Assembly: GCA_030691505.1 (NCBI GenBank)
Contig: JAUYEG010000111.1
Coordinates: 1 to 48,820, forward strand
Length of the DNA: 48,820 nucleotides
Direction of reading: 5' to 3'
Origin: Bacillota bacterium
Lineage (GTDB): Bacteria; Bacillota; Sulfobacillia; JAUYEG01
Positions 23,359 to 33,290 of the stretch are shown here, piece after piece (position 1 is the first letter of the stretch; each line of letters starts with the position of its first letter). The notes under the pieces are model-generated. The model had not been told where the DNA came from. It saw only the letters and a program-made list of their open reading frames with translations, and did no database searches. A program made the position numbers and the translations under genes.

Positions 23359-24903
23359 CTATGCCGAAAACCGTCCCGCCCTGACCAGACCGGCGGCCGC
23401 CGCGATATCCGGGGCCAGTTCCCGGTCATGTCCAAGGCCCGGCACCAGTTCGCGGAGCGCCGCGTAGGCGGTCACCGTGCCGCGGCCCATGCCGGCCGGC
23501 GGAGAAGGCAGCCCGTCCTGCTCGGCCCGAAGCTCGACCGCCTGGGCGGCCGCCAGCAGCTCTATCGCCACGATAGTCCGTGTCTGGGCGACCACGCGGG
23601 CAAGCTTGCGCGCCGCGGCGGCACCCATGCTCACGTGGTCCTCCTGATTTGCAGAGGTCGGTATGGTGTCCACGCTCGCCGGAGACGCGAGCAGCTTGTT
23701 CTCCGAGGCCAGGGCGGCGGCCGTGTAGTGCGCGATCATGAGCCCCGACTCGAGGCCCCCGGACCGTGTCAGAAACGCGGGCAGCCCGGAGAGGTCCGGG
23801 TTGACCAGGCGTTCGATGCGGCGTTCGGAGATGTTGGATATGCCGCAAAGCGCGACCGCTGCAAGGTCAAGCGCGATGGCCACCGGATGCCCGTGGAAGT
23901 TGCCGCCGGACACGACCTCAGGGGACGCCGCCTGCCCCGGGTCTTGGCCCGCGGCAAAGACGAGCGGGTTGTCGGTGGCGGCGTTGAACTCGCGCCCCAG
24001 CACGTCGGCGACAAAACCGAGGGCATCGCGCACGGCGCCGTGCACCTGGGGTATGCAGCGCAGGCTATATGCGTCCTGCACGCGCGTACCGGCCCGGCCG
24101 GCCAGCCCGCTTCCTTCAAGCAGGGCCAGTATCCGCTGGGCGGTGGCTATCTGGCCCGGATGCCCGCGCGCCGCGTGAAGCCGGGGGTCCATCGCTTCGC
24201 GCAGGCCCGCCAGGGCCTCCATGGTCATCGCGGCGGCGACATCGGCCGCGTCAATCGTCGTCATGGCGTCCCAAAGAGCCAGAGCGCCCACGGCGGTCAG
24301 CACCTGCGTGCCGTTGATCAGGGCCAGACCCTCTTTGGCTTCGAGAACCTGCGGCTCGAGGCCGGCCTGGCGCAGGGCTTCACCCCCTGGCAGCCGGCGC
24401 CCGCCAACGACCGCCTCCCCTCTGCCGACCAGCACCAGCGAGATGTGGGCCAGCGGGGCGAGATCGCCGCTGGCGCCCAGCGACCCCTGAGACGGCACCA
24501 CGGGGACTACGTCGCGGTTGAGGCACTCGACGATGAGCTGGACCAGCGCCGGCCGGACGCCCGAATACCCCTTTGCCAGAGCGTTGGCTCTGAGCAGCAT
24601 CGCCGCGCGCACCTGGTCGGCCTCCAGCTCGGGGCCGACCCCGGCCGCGTGGCTCAGTATGAGGTTGAGCTGGAGCTTGCGCAACTGCGATGAGGGGATC
24701 GCGACCTCGCTCAGGCGCCCGAAGCCGGTGTTGATCCCGTAGACCGGGCGGCCGGTGCGAAGCGTTTCCACAACCACCCGCCGCGAGTCTTCCATGGCCC
24801 CGAAGGCGCGCGGATCTATGCTTACTGCCGCTCCGGCCCTGGCCACCCGTACGATTTGCGCCAACCTGAGGCTATGGCCGTCGATCGAGACGCCGCCATC
24901 CAC
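23359..24903 (-). CDS. hutH: Histidine ammonia-lyase
   Basis: Deaminates histidine to urocanate with the autocatalytic MIO cofactor. The cofactor triad Ala-Ser-Gly is in GSLGASGDLAPLAH at about residues 144-146, the normal position. Also present are YGINTGFG, the FNAATDNPLVF loop and TIPTSANQEDHVSMG near the C-terminus. The GTG at 24903 gives 514 residues (family about 505-515). A TTG at 24930, overlapping the flavin reductase stop, is an alternative; neither has a strong ribosome-binding site. No hut repressor or histidine transporter lies nearby, so regulation is not visible. Confidence 0.96.
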   Translation of the reverse strand: MDGGVSIDGHSLRLAQIVRVARAGAAVSIDPRAFGAMEDSRRVVVETLRTGRPVYGINTGFGRLSEVAIPSSQLRKLQLNLILSHAAGVGPELEADQVRAAMLLRANALAKGYSGVRPALVQLIVECLNRDVVPVVPSQGSLGASGDLAPLAHISLVLVGRGEAVVGGRRLPGGEALRQAGLEPQVLEAKEGLALINGTQVLTAVGALALWDAMTTIDAADVAAAMTMEALAGLREAMDPRLHAARGHPGQIATAQRILALLEGSGLAGRAGTRVQDAYSLRCIPQVHGAVRDALGFVADVLGREFNAATDNPLVFAAGQDPGQAASPEVVSGGNFHGHPVAIALDLAAVALCGISNISERRIERLVNPDLSGLPAFLTRSGGLESGLMIAHYTAAALASENKLLASPASVDTIPTSANQEDHVSMGAAAARKLARVVAQTRTIVAIELLAAAQAVELRAEQDGLPSPPAGMGRGTVTAYAALRELVPGLGHDRELAPDIAAAAGLVRAGRFSA

Positions 24904-24926
24904 CCCCAGGTCACCGCCACCCCCGC

Positions 24927-25493
24927 TCAATCCCCGGACCGCCTCGGCACAGGATTTCCGAGCGACCAGTAGGCGCCTCCCGCGTAAGCCAGCAGGCGGG
25001 CCTTCTGTGGGTCTATGGCGCCGGCGGGGGTAAGCGCGCCGGGATGGGCATGCGCGGCGACGACCTCGCCAAAGAAAACATCGTGCGAGCCAAGCTCCGT
25101 TCGTTTGATGACGCGGCACTCCAGATTGACGGGGCAGTCCGCGATCAGCGGCGCCCCCACCACGGCGCCGGGCAAAACATCGAGTCCAAGGGCCGCGAAC
25201 TTGTCAACCTCGCGTCCGGAGCGCGTGCCGCAGAAATCGACCAGCGGAGCCTGGTCGACCGACGGCATGTTGACCACGAACTCGCCGGACTTGAGGATGA
25301 GGGCGTACGAATGGCGGCTGGGGCGCACACCGATGGCAACCACCGGGGGCTCCGAGCACATGGTGCCCACCCAGGCCAGAGAGATGATATTGGGCCGCCT
25401 GCCGTCGGCCCGGCAGGTTACCAGCACCGCCGGAACCGGGGAGAGCAGGGTGCCGGGATTGAGCCTCGCCTTTGGCTCGCGTTCAGGGGTCAA
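24927..25493 (-). CDS. Flavin reductase-like FMN-binding protein
   Basis: A 188-residue member of the flavin reductase/High Molecular Weight Rubredoxin-type split-barrel family. The FMN-binding features are NIISLAWVGTMCSEPPVVAI and the later EFVVNMP and DFCGTRSGREVDKF, with HDVFFGEVVAAH in the C-terminal part. It would bind FMN and reduce flavin or act as a partner in electron transfer; the partner is unknown. The start is TTG at 25493, supported by GGAGGTGGG eight bases upstream, inside the end of the Nudix gene (11-base overlap). It precedes hutH directly. Confidence 0.85.
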   Translation of the reverse strand: MTPEREPKARLNPGTLLSPVPAVLVTCRADGRRPNIISLAWVGTMCSEPPVVAIGVRPSRHSYALILKSGEFVVNMPSVDQAPLVDFCGTRSGREVDKFAALGLDVLPGAVVGAPLIADCPVNLECRVIKRTELGSHDVFFGEVVAAHAHPGALTPAGAIDPQKARLLAYAGGAYWSLGNPVPRRSGD

Positions 25494-25923
25494 GCCAACC
25501 CACCTCCATCTCGACTTTTGAGTCCGGGCCCAGGCCGACCCACCGCGCTTCGGCTGCATCCGTCGATGCGCGCGGGCAGCCGGATACCCAATCGGCCAGG
25601 TACTGAAGCAACACAAAGTGAAACCGCACGCGCCCCTGGTCGCGCGTGATCAGATCCATCATACCAATCAGCCTCAGGGGGCGGACGACGAGGCCGGTTT
25701 CTCCCTTAACCTCGCGGACGAGGGCATCCTCGACGGTCTCGCCAATCTCCACGGCTCCGCCCGGCAGGCACCACAATCCCCGTCTGGGCTCGGCGGCGCG
25801 GTGCACCGGGAGCACCTCGGGATATGTCCGGCCGGGCCGGAGCACCAGCGCGGTGCAGGACGGTATGGGCCGGAGCGGGTATTCCCGAGGGCTCTTCCCG
25901 GCTCCCGGGTGTGACTGGGGCAT
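25483..25923 (-). CDS. Nudix hydrolase
   Basis: A 146-residue Nudix protein that would hydrolyse a nucleoside diphosphate linked to another group; the substrate is not predictable. The Nudix box GGAVEIGETVEDALVREV plus KGETGLV fits GX5EX7REUXEEXGU except that the first Glu of the EE pair is Gly, leaving REVKGETGL. Arg and the remaining Glu are retained, so activity is plausible but may be altered. The ATG follows CGGAGGTTACC. It overlaps the flavin reductase gene by 11 bases and lies 50 bases after cca. Confidence 0.88.
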   Translation of the reverse strand: MPQSHPGAGKSPREYPLRPIPSCTALVLRPGRTYPEVLPVHRAAEPRRGLWCLPGGAVEIGETVEDALVREVKGETGLVVRPLRLIGMMDLITRDQGRVRFHFVLLQYLADWVSGCPRASTDAAEARWVGLGPDSKVEMEVGWLDP

Positions 25924-25973
25924 GCGGTAACCTCCGGGCGCGGGCGGGCTTGCGGCCTGGCGCCGCGATTACT

Positions 25974-27356
25974 CTACCCTTGCGGTGGGCTTCGTTTCCA
26001 CATCCCGAAATCCCTTGCTGACCGCTGACGGGCGAGGATGCGTGCCAGCCGCGCCAGATCCGCGGGGTTGTTGATCTCCGGGTTGTCGAGCACGGCTTCC
26101 AACAGGCCGGCGAGCACCCGCCCGACCTGCGGACCGGGCGGAAGGCCCGTCGCTTCCATGACCCCGTGACCGTCGATGCGCAGGTCGGAGAGCGAAAGCG
26201 CCTCATCGGCCCTTTCAAGGGCGGCGAGCCGCTCGAGGAGCCTCAGTATGCCGGCGGACGCCGCCCTGGGTTTGCCCGCGGCCAGGCGGTCGGCACGCCT
26301 CAGGCGCAGCAGGTCGGCGATGTTCTCCCGGCCGACGCGCGCCGCGACGCGCCGCACCGCGGCGTCCCCGCTTCCGGCGGGGAGGTCGTGCAGGTCCATG
26401 TGCACCCTGATGAGGTGCACGACCCTTCGTGTCGTATCCTGGTCGTAGCGCAGGCGCCGCATGATGTCCTCGGCCAGCTCCGCGGAGCGGCGTTCGTGGC
26501 CGTAGAAGTGCCTGCGCCCCAGCTCATCAACTGTGAGGGTCACCGGCTTGCCAGCGTCGTGGAGCAGCCCTGCCAGCCGCAGATGCAGGACCGGCTCGAT
26601 ATGCGCGCAGGTCAGCACGGAGTGCGTCCAGACATCATGGGGGTGGTATTCGTTTTGGACGAAACCGGCGCCGGCGGTCAGCTCGGGCAGCAGGACGTCG
26701 ATTGCCCCCGCCGCGCGCAGGCGCTCCAGAGCCCAGCTGGCGTTGGGGCTCAGTAGGATACGGTCCAATTCCGCCCGCAGCCGTTCGGCGGCAACCCTGT
26801 CCAGGGCGCAGGCGCAGGCCCGGGCGGCGGCGGCGGTGCCGCTATCGAGGTCAAAGCCGAGCTCAGCCGCGAGCCGGAAGGCGCGCATCACGCGCAGGTG
26901 ATCCTCCGCGAACCTGGCCGCCGGGTCGCCAACGGCTCGGATGCGCCGCAGTGCGAGGTCGTCGAGGCCGCCGAACGGGTCATGCAGGCGGCCGCCGGCG
27001 CCAAGGGCCATCGCGTTGATGGTGAAGTCCCGGCGCGCCAGGTCGTCGCGCAGCCCGGCATCAAAACTGACGCTGCTGGGATGGCGGCCGTCGAGGTAGG
27101 GCCCCTCGCGCCGGAAAGTTGTCACCTCGACGGCGCACCCCTGGTGCACAACCGTCACGGTTCCATGGGCGATGCCGGTGTCGAGGGTGCGTGGGAACAG
27201 GGCCCGGACGGCGTCCGGGAGGGCGGCGGATGCCAGGTCCCAATCGTGGACAGCCCGGCCCAGCAGCAGGTCCCGCACGGACCCGCCGACCAGGTAAGTT
27301 GGCTGCCCGGCGCAAGCCGAGAGGTGGCCGAGGATGTGCCGCACGGGGGCCGGCAC
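25974..27356 (-). CDS. cca: CCA tRNA nucleotidyltransferase with HD domain
   Basis: Adds or repairs the 3' CCA of tRNA. The class II nucleotidyltransferase head shows YLVGGSVRDLLLG and the metal-binding VHDWDLA, then the ARRDFTINAMAL and RFAEDHLRVMRAFRLAAELG motifs. An HD phosphohydrolase domain follows (LLHDAGKPVTLT, FYGHE). The start is uncertain: GTG at 27356 gives 461 residues and fits the family's opening, while an ATG at 27488 inside ftsH would add a tail. The tRNA-Leu gene near the right edge lacks an encoded CCA and so needs this enzyme. Confidence 0.9.
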   Translation of the reverse strand: MPAPVRHILGHLSACAGQPTYLVGGSVRDLLLGRAVHDWDLASAALPDAVRALFPRTLDTGIAHGTVTVVHQGCAVEVTTFRREGPYLDGRHPSSVSFDAGLRDDLARRDFTINAMALGAGGRLHDPFGGLDDLALRRIRAVGDPAARFAEDHLRVMRAFRLAAELGFDLDSGTAAAARACACALDRVAAERLRAELDRILLSPNASWALERLRAAGAIDVLLPELTAGAGFVQNEYHPHDVWTHSVLTCAHIEPVLHLRLAGLLHDAGKPVTLTVDELGRRHFYGHERRSAELAEDIMRRLRYDQDTTRRVVHLIRVHMDLHDLPAGSGDAAVRRVAARVGRENIADLLRLRRADRLAAGKPRAASAGILRLLERLAALERADEALSLSDLRIDGHGVMEATGLPPGPQVGRVLAGLLEAVLDNPEINNPADLARLARILARQRSARDFGMWKRSPPQG

Positions 27357-27438
27357 CAGGCGCGGCCAGCCAAGACGCAGGCGCAGCAGCCGGAGCAGGA
27401 GTGCGGTGCGGCGCAGGTGCGCCCCCGCCTGGTTGAGG

Positions 27439-29244
27439 CTACTGGCCTTTGATGGCCGCCAGTTCGTCGAGGACCGCCTCAAGCTCATCCCCTTCCAGGG
27501 TCTCGCGCTCAAGGAGGGCATCCGCAAGGCGGTTAAGGGCGGTCAAGTTGTCGCGCAGGATCTGCTGCGCACGCGTGTAGGCGCTTGCGGCCAGCTCCCG
27601 CACCTCGCGGTCGATCGCCGCGCCGACTTCCTCGGAGTAGTTGCGTTCGCGGGCCATGTCGCGGCCAAGAAACGGCGATTCGTTGGGGTTGCCAAATGTC
27701 AGCGGCCCAAGCTCGCGCGACATGCCAAACTCGGTTACCATCTTACGGATCAGTTTGCTGGCCTTTTCAAGGTCGTCATGGGCGCCGGTGCTGACCTCGT
27801 CGAGCACCATCTCTTCGGCCGCCCGGCCGGCGAGGGTCACTACCACGCGGTCGAGCAGCTCATCGCGCGTCACAAGATACCGGTCCTCGAGCGGCAGTTG
27901 CAGGGTATAGCCGAGGGCTGCGCCGCGCGGGATTATCGACACCTTGTGAACCGGGTCGGCGCCAGGCAGGAGGCGGCCGACCAGCGCGTGCGCCGCCTCG
28001 TGGATCGCGACGATCCGCTTTTCCCGTTCGTTGATCAGCTTGCTCTTGCGCTCCGGCCCAGCGAGGACGCGGTCGATCGCCTCTTCCATTTCGTGAAGCG
28101 AGATGCGCTTCTTGCGGGCGCGCGCCGCGAGCAGGGCGGCCTCGTTGACCACGTTCTCAAGGTCCGCGGGCGTAAAGCCGGGGGTCCGCCGGGCGACAAC
28201 GTCGAGCTCCGTTCCCTCGGCCAGCGGCTTGCCGCGGGCGTGGACCTTAAGAATCTCGAGCCGCCCCCTGAGATCGGGCTTGTCGATCACTATCTGCCGG
28301 TCGAACCGCCCGGGGCGCAGCAACGCGGGGTCAAGAACATCAGGCCGGTTGGTCGCCGCAATCACGATGACGCCTTCATTGGGCCCGAAGCCGTCCATTT
28401 CAACGAGAAGCTGATTCAGTGTCTGCTCGCGCTCATCGTGCCCGCCGCCGTACCCCGCGCCGCGCTGCCGGCCGACCGCATCGATCTCATCGATGAAGAC
28501 AATGCAGGGAGCCACCTTTTTGGCTTCATTGAAAAGGTCGCGGACGCGTGACGCGCCCACACCAACGAACATCTCAACAAAATCGGAGCCGCTGATCGTA
28601 TAGAAAGGAACGCCGGCCTCGCCGGCGACGGCGCGCGCCACCCAGGTCTTGCCGGTGCCCGGCACACCCATCAGCAGCACACCCTTTGGAATCCGCGCGC
28701 CAAGCTCGATGTACCGGTGTGCGTTTTTGAGGAAATCAACGATCTCCGCCAATTCCTCTTTTACCTCATCGGCCCCCGCCACATCGGCGAAGGTGACCCG
28801 GCGTTTCTGGTCGGTGTGGAGCTTGGCCCGGCTGCGCCCGAATTGCAGCACACGGCTGCCGCCGCCCTGGGTCTGCTGCATGATGAAAAAGAACGCGCCG
28901 ACGACCAGCAGCACGGGAAGAACAGTGGATAGCAGCGCCGTCCAGAACGGGGGCTGCGGCGGCATCGCGACCTCGATGACCACGCCGCGCTCGCGCAGCA
29001 TGGCGTAAATCGCCGGGTCATCGGGGATGACCGTGGTGAACTCGGAACCGTCCTTGAGCGTGCCCTGAACCGTCTGCTCAACAATCTTGACCCTGGTCAC
29101 CTCGCCCGCCGCCACGCGGTTGAGGAACGTCGAGTAGTCGATGGTCTTGGAGGCCTCGAACTGGGTGGAGAAGTACTGGGCCAACATGACTGAAACGAAA
29201 AACAGCAGGGCGATGAACGCCAGGCTGCGAAGGTTGCGCCTCAA
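27439..29244 (-). CDS. ftsH: ATP-dependent zinc metalloprotease FtsH
   Basis: Membrane AAA+ protease that degrades misfolded membrane proteins and regulators. Two N-terminal membrane segments (about residues 7-25 and 101-125) flank a periplasm-facing domain. The AAA module has [16 protein letters not shown] (Walker A, family usually GPPGTGKT), [13 protein letters not shown] and the [22 protein letters not shown]. The zinc site is HEAAH (family HEAGH), with the third ligand Asp in [10 protein letters not shown]-like [10 protein letters not shown]. About 601 residues, with a short C-terminal tail. The TTG at 29244 has GGGGAGG seven bases upstream, better than an upstream TTG at 29268. It follows tilS as in B. 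subtilis. Confidence 0.95.
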   Translation of the reverse strand: MRRNLRSLAFIALLFFVSVMLAQYFSTQFEASKTIDYSTFLNRVAAGEVTRVKIVEQTVQGTLKDGSEFTTVIPDDPAIYAMLRERGVVIEVAMPPQPPFWTALLSTVLPVLLVVGAFFFIMQQTQGGGSRVLQFGRSRAKLHTDQKRRVTFADVAGADEVKEELAEIVDFLKNAHRYIELGARIPKGVLLMGVPGTGKTWVARAVAGEAGVPFYTISGSDFVEMFVGVGASRVRDLFNEAKKVAPCIVFIDEIDAVGRQRGAGYGGGHDEREQTLNQLLVEMDGFGPNEGVIVIAATNRPDVLDPALLRPGRFDRQIVIDKPDLRGRLEILKVHARGKPLAEGTELDVVARRTPGFTPADLENVVNEAALLAARARKKRISLHEMEEAIDRVLAGPERKSKLINEREKRIVAIHEAAHALVGRLLPGADPVHKVSIIPRGAALGYTLQLPLEDRYLVTRDELLDRVVVTLAGRAAEEMVLDEVSTGAHDDLEKASKLIRKMVTEFGMSRELGPLTFGNPNESPFLGRDMARERNYSEEVGAAIDREVRELAASAYTRAQQILRDNLTALNRLADALLERETLEGDELEAVLDELAAIKGQ

Positions 29245-29317
29245 GACCGGGCCTCCCCGCGTTGACAATCAGCCACATATGGCCGATAGCCTCGAAGTTC
29301 GGTGTAACCATAGCAGT

Positions 29318-30847
29318 TTACCACGATTCGCCCTTGTCCGCCACGACGCAAAGCCCTGCGAGGCGGCCCTCGATCACCAGCAGCCGGCGTGTCGCGTCGC
29401 TGACACGAGCCCACTCGGCGGCCCGCAACGGCAACACGGCCGCGATCGCCCCCGACCCGTCAACGAGCAGCGGGAGCCGGTCGCGATCGGCTCGAGGCAC
29501 CTTGGCGTCCGTCAGGAAATCCTGGAGTTTGCGTTCCCCGGGGGCTCCAAGCGGGCGGAAACGGTCGCCGGGGGCACGTGGACGGACCGTGAGCGGCTCC
29601 TTGAGCTTGTCCCAGTCAAGGACCGCCCGAAACCGGCACCCGGCTTTGCCGGGCTCAACGGACCAACGCCGGCCATCGCCCCGGTCTTGTGCCCGCGCTT
29701 CCCGAAGCTCGAAAGAGAGAGCCCACCCCCGCTCCGCGACGGTGACCGGGCCCGGCACCTGCACCGGGACCGCGGCGTCGCGGGCCTGCAGCGGGCGGAC
29801 GAACACGCCGGCTTTAGTCTGCCGCGCGCGCGCCGATGGGGAGGCGCCACCGGCCTGGCGAGCCTGCCTTAAGAAAACCAGCTGGTGGTATTCGCGCCAC
29901 GCCGTGCATGAACCCGGAAGGTCGATCCGCGATCCCGTTCGCGCCACAAGGAGGCCAAGCACATCCTCGACGTTGGCGAAAGACAGCGGCAGGGCGCCGC
30001 CCCCATAAAGCTCGGCCGCGGCCGCGCGGACAATCCGCCGTTGCAGGGCCTGCGGCACCCCGTTAAGCAGCCGCAGGTCGAGTGCCACCCTGCCTTCTGA
30101 GCGATGGGCGGCACGGCGCAGGAGCCCGGCCGCAAGAGCGCCGAGCAGTTCCTCGTCGGCACGGAGGATCTCGGCCTGCCGGGCGAGCGTCTCCACGATG
30201 CCGGGGTTAAACTCGCTCGCCAGCAGGGGCAAGAGCCGCTGGCGAACGCGATTGCGCGCGTATGCGAGGTCACAGTTTGTTTCGTCGATGCGATAGCTTT
30301 GGCCAAGCCCACGGAGGTACGCGACCACGTCGTCGCGGCGGGCCTCGATGAGCGGGCGCACCAGATTGCCGGCGGCCGGGCGCATCGCGGCCAGCCCTCC
30401 CATGCCGCTGCCGCGAACCATGGCCAGGAGGACGGTTTCGGCCTGATCGTCAAGCGTATGGCCCAGCGCGATCTTGTCGTAGCCGTGCTCGACGGCTGCC
30501 GCCCGAAGAAAAGCGTAGCGAGCCTCGCGGGCGGCGTCCTCAAGAGACCGCCCCCCGGCCCGTGCCAGGGACGGGACGTCGGCGTCGCCTCGATGGAACG
30601 GGAGGCCGGCCTGGCTGGCCAGCCCGGCCACGAAGACCGCGTCCGCCGCCCCGGCCTGGCCGCGGATCCCGTGATCAAGATGCGCCACCGCGAGATCAAG
30701 CCCCATTTCAGGAGCAAGCTCGCGGAGCACCTCAAAAAGGGCGACCGAATCGGCGCCCCCGGACACGGCAATAAGCACCTTGTCTCCGGGGCTCACCATG
30801 CGCCAGCGGCGGCAGGTATGCCTAACGATGGCTGGGAGCGGCGGCAT
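29318..30847 (-). CDS. tilS: tRNA(Ile)-lysidine synthetase
   Basis: Converts C34 of the CAU-anticodon tRNA-Ile to lysidine with ATP and lysine. The PP-loop VLIAVSGGADSVAL (about residues 24-38) forms the ATP site, followed by HLDHGIRG and ALGHTLDDQAETVL, the specific TilS motifs. The 509-residue length includes the C-terminal TilS domain (RPRAPGDRFRPLGAPG, LQDFLTDAKVP). The ATG follows GGAGTGAGG. Order spoIIE-tilS-ftsH matches B. subtilis, although hprT is not between tilS and ftsH here. Confidence 0.96.
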   Translation of the reverse strand: MPPLPAIVRHTCRRWRMVSPGDKVLIAVSGGADSVALFEVLRELAPEMGLDLAVAHLDHGIRGQAGAADAVFVAGLASQAGLPFHRGDADVPSLARAGGRSLEDAAREARYAFLRAAAVEHGYDKIALGHTLDDQAETVLLAMVRGSGMGGLAAMRPAAGNLVRPLIEARRDDVVAYLRGLGQSYRIDETNCDLAYARNRVRQRLLPLLASEFNPGIVETLARQAEILRADEELLGALAAGLLRRAAHRSEGRVALDLRLLNGVPQALQRRIVRAAAAELYGGGALPLSFANVEDVLGLLVARTGSRIDLPGSCTAWREYHQLVFLRQARQAGGASPSARARQTKAGVFVRPLQARDAAVPVQVPGPVTVAERGWALSFELREARAQDRGDGRRWSVEPGKAGCRFRAVLDWDKLKEPLTVRPRAPGDRFRPLGAPGERKLQDFLTDAKVPRADRDRLPLLVDGSGAIAAVLPLRAAEWARVSDATRRLLVIEGRLAGLCVVADKGESW

Positions 30848-30890
30848 GGCCTCACTCCAGGCATGCAGCTTGCGTGGTCTCGGGGCTAGT

Positions 30891-33290
30891 CTACCCTGCC
30901 GCTCCTCGGCGACGCAAGCTGGCCACCAGCACGGTCATGTCGTCATCCGGTCCGCGCGGCTGCCTTGCCGACGCCTCGCTTAGCAGCGCGTCGGCAAGTT
31001 CCTGGGGTGAGAGCGTGCCGCCCGTCCGGGCCACCGTCCGCGCCAGCCAGTCCTCACGCCTGGAAACGGCCGAGCGGCCCCCGAACACGCCGTCGCTGAT
31101 CATTACCAGCGAATCGCCCTGGCGGAGTTGCTGCGTGATCCGGGAGATAGGAACATCGTCCACGATTCCAAGCGGCAGGCCCTTGGCCGCCAGCACCTGC
31201 ACCTGGCCGTCGCGCAGCAGGTAGCTCGGGCAGGCGCCGATCTTGACCATATCCAGATGCCCGTCGTGCAGGTCGGCCAGGGCCAGGTCGATGGTCGTGA
31301 AAGCCTCCTGTGACGAGCGCAGGTAGAGCACCGAGTTGATGGTATCCATCGTCGCCTCAAGCGAGAACCCCGCATCGAGCATTGCCTCGACCAGCCGCAC
31401 CGCCGTGATACTCTCACGCGCGGCGGCCGTGCCGCTGCCCATCCCGTCACACAGCAGCAGCAAGTAGTGCTGGCCGTTTACCGGCCGGTGGGCGGAACTG
31501 TCGCCCGACACCAGTTCCCGTCCGCGGCGCGCGCGGCCAACAACCACCTCCAATCGCGGTTCGGTTGTGAGCATGAAGTAGCAGCCGCCGCCGGGCAACT
31601 CGCACTGCTTGCCGCAGACGGCCAACTGCCTGCCGACGACGGTCGAGGCCGCCGCGGCAGCGTGCTCGGTACACCAGGACGCCCCGCAGGGCTGGGCATG
31701 GACGTGCACCTCGAAACCGCGCGGGGCCGGAGTAAGGAGCGCCTGCCGGACCCCTAGGCCGGCCCGTGTCAGGACCTCCTCAATTTCCTGGGCCCGCAAC
31801 AATCCAGCGGGGATGTCCCCTAAGGTCATGCGCTGGGCCAGGTCGGCCGTGATTCCGGCTACCCCCGTCAGTTGTTTAGCGAGCAGTCGGCGAACCTCGA
31901 CCGCCGGGGCGCGCGCGACCACCGGATCGCCGGCCTGACCAGCGGTCCGCCGCACCGCCGCCAGCAGTTCGGAACCGCGGCGGCACCATGGCACGAAGGC
32001 CTCCGCCGGCGTTCCCGCGGCCCCTGTACCCCGTTCGATCCGGTTGATGAGCGACGTCAGCCTGCGGGCGGTGTGCTCGGGCTTGTCGTCCCAGCAACCA
32101 GGCCAGTGATCGCAGCCTGCGCAACAATGCTCAATTACCTCCTTTACCCGCCCGTCCCCGCCCGCGGCGAGATGCGCCGCACGAGGGCGGGCCGGAGGCG
32201 GAAAGCCGGACTTGGGCCGGGCCGCCGGGTCTGTCGCGGCCCTCGGCAGGCCGCCCGGATCAAGGCCGAGCGGCGGCTCGAACGCGCAGGCGATCTCCTT
32301 GAACACGTCCGCCAGCACCGAGAGGCGGCTGGCCGCAAGAAGCCACAACGCCGCCGATACCTGCGCGCCCTGATCCGCCGCGTCGGGGCCGCGGCAGACG
32401 AGCCTGGCGCGGCCCACGACCCTCGACGGCAGCAGAGCGAGAACGGCGGCGGCCAGAGCCGTGTGCCACAGCGAGGTCCCCACGAATCCGGCGTCCGGCA
32501 CGGCGCCGGCCAGACACAGCTGGCCGAGCGAAAAGCCGATGGCCGCCCCGATTGTTCCCAGGTCGCCGGCGATTCCGGCCATCAGCCCGGCAACAGCCCA
32601 CACGCCGATTTGAACGGGCGACCCCTGGCCGCTGAAGGTGGTCGCCAGCCCTACCGCCACACCGGTCAGCGCCCCGACCGCCCCGCCGCCCGCACGGGCG
32701 AGAAACATCGTCACCAGTGCGCCCGCCACCGCCGCCAGCTCGATGCCGAGCGGGTTTACGCCCCGGAGCCCGGTCAGGGCCGCGCCGAGCATCACGATGA
32801 GAGCCAGCGTGCTCTCGCCGGCCAGCTGGGTCAGCTGGCGTCCGCGCACGAGCTGGCCAAGGCTTGCATGCGCCATTGCCGTCACGACCGCGGCTGTAAG
32901 CATCTCGACGGCTGCGAACCAGAGCTCCGCCAGCCCCATACCGCCAAACAGCGCGAGCGGCAGGTGCGAGAGCCCAACGGAGGCAGCCGCGAACCCGGCC
33001 GCCGGGAGTGCCGGCTTCCAGCGCCGGTTCCCCCTATGCCAGCCGCTCCAGCGCACCGAAGCGCCGATGGCGAGCATGGTCAGACCCAGCCGCGCGGAAG
33101 TCCACATATCACCCGTGCTGAGACAGCCGGCGAGGAGCCCGAGGGCGATGCCGGAGGCGAGGCGCGGCCGTCCGTGGCGCAGCGCGCTGTAGTAGGCCCC
33201 GGCGAAGGGCACGGTCAAGCCAAGCACGCTGGACCGGCCGATGAGGACGGCGGAAACCGCGAGCGCAGCCCTGCCCCAGATCGCCGTCAC
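30891..33290 (-). CDS. spoIIE: Stage II sporulation protein E
   Basis: Septum-localised PP2C phosphatase that dephosphorylates SpoIIAA and activates sigma-F in the forespore. The N-terminal third (about residues 1-300) is a multi-pass membrane domain with about ten hydrophobic helices. The central region has cysteine-rich segments (EHCCAGCDHWPGCW and CTEHAAAA). The C-terminal phosphatase carries YLLLLCDGMGSGTAA, TIDLALADLHDGH and MISDGVFGGRS. The 799-residue length is close to the 827 of B. subtilis. The GTG at 33290 is preferred for its GGGGGGAT site; a TTG at 33353 would add 21 residues. It is direct evidence that the organism sporulates. Confidence 0.95.
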   Translation of the reverse strand: MTAIWGRAALAVSAVLIGRSSVLGLTVPFAGAYYSALRHGRPRLASGIALGLLAGCLSTGDMWTSARLGLTMLAIGASVRWSGWHRGNRRWKPALPAAGFAAASVGLSHLPLALFGGMGLAELWFAAVEMLTAAVVTAMAHASLGQLVRGRQLTQLAGESTLALIVMLGAALTGLRGVNPLGIELAAVAGALVTMFLARAGGGAVGALTGVAVGLATTFSGQGSPVQIGVWAVAGLMAGIAGDLGTIGAAIGFSLGQLCLAGAVPDAGFVGTSLWHTALAAAVLALLPSRVVGRARLVCRGPDAADQGAQVSAALWLLAASRLSVLADVFKEIACAFEPPLGLDPGGLPRAATDPAARPKSGFPPPARPRAAHLAAGGDGRVKEVIEHCCAGCDHWPGCWDDKPEHTARRLTSLINRIERGTGAAGTPAEAFVPWCRRGSELLAAVRRTAGQAGDPVVARAPAVEVRRLLAKQLTGVAGITADLAQRMTLGDIPAGLLRAQEIEEVLTRAGLGVRQALLTPAPRGFEVHVHAQPCGASWCTEHAAAAASTVVGRQLAVCGKQCELPGGGCYFMLTTEPRLEVVVGRARRGRELVSGDSSAHRPVNGQHYLLLLCDGMGSGTAAARESITAVRLVEAMLDAGFSLEATMDTINSVLYLRSSQEAFTTIDLALADLHDGHLDMVKIGACPSYLLRDGQVQVLAAKGLPLGIVDDVPISRITQQLRQGDSLVMISDGVFGGRSAVSRREDWLARTVARTGGTLSPQELADALLSEASARQPRGPDDDMTVLVASLRRRGAAG

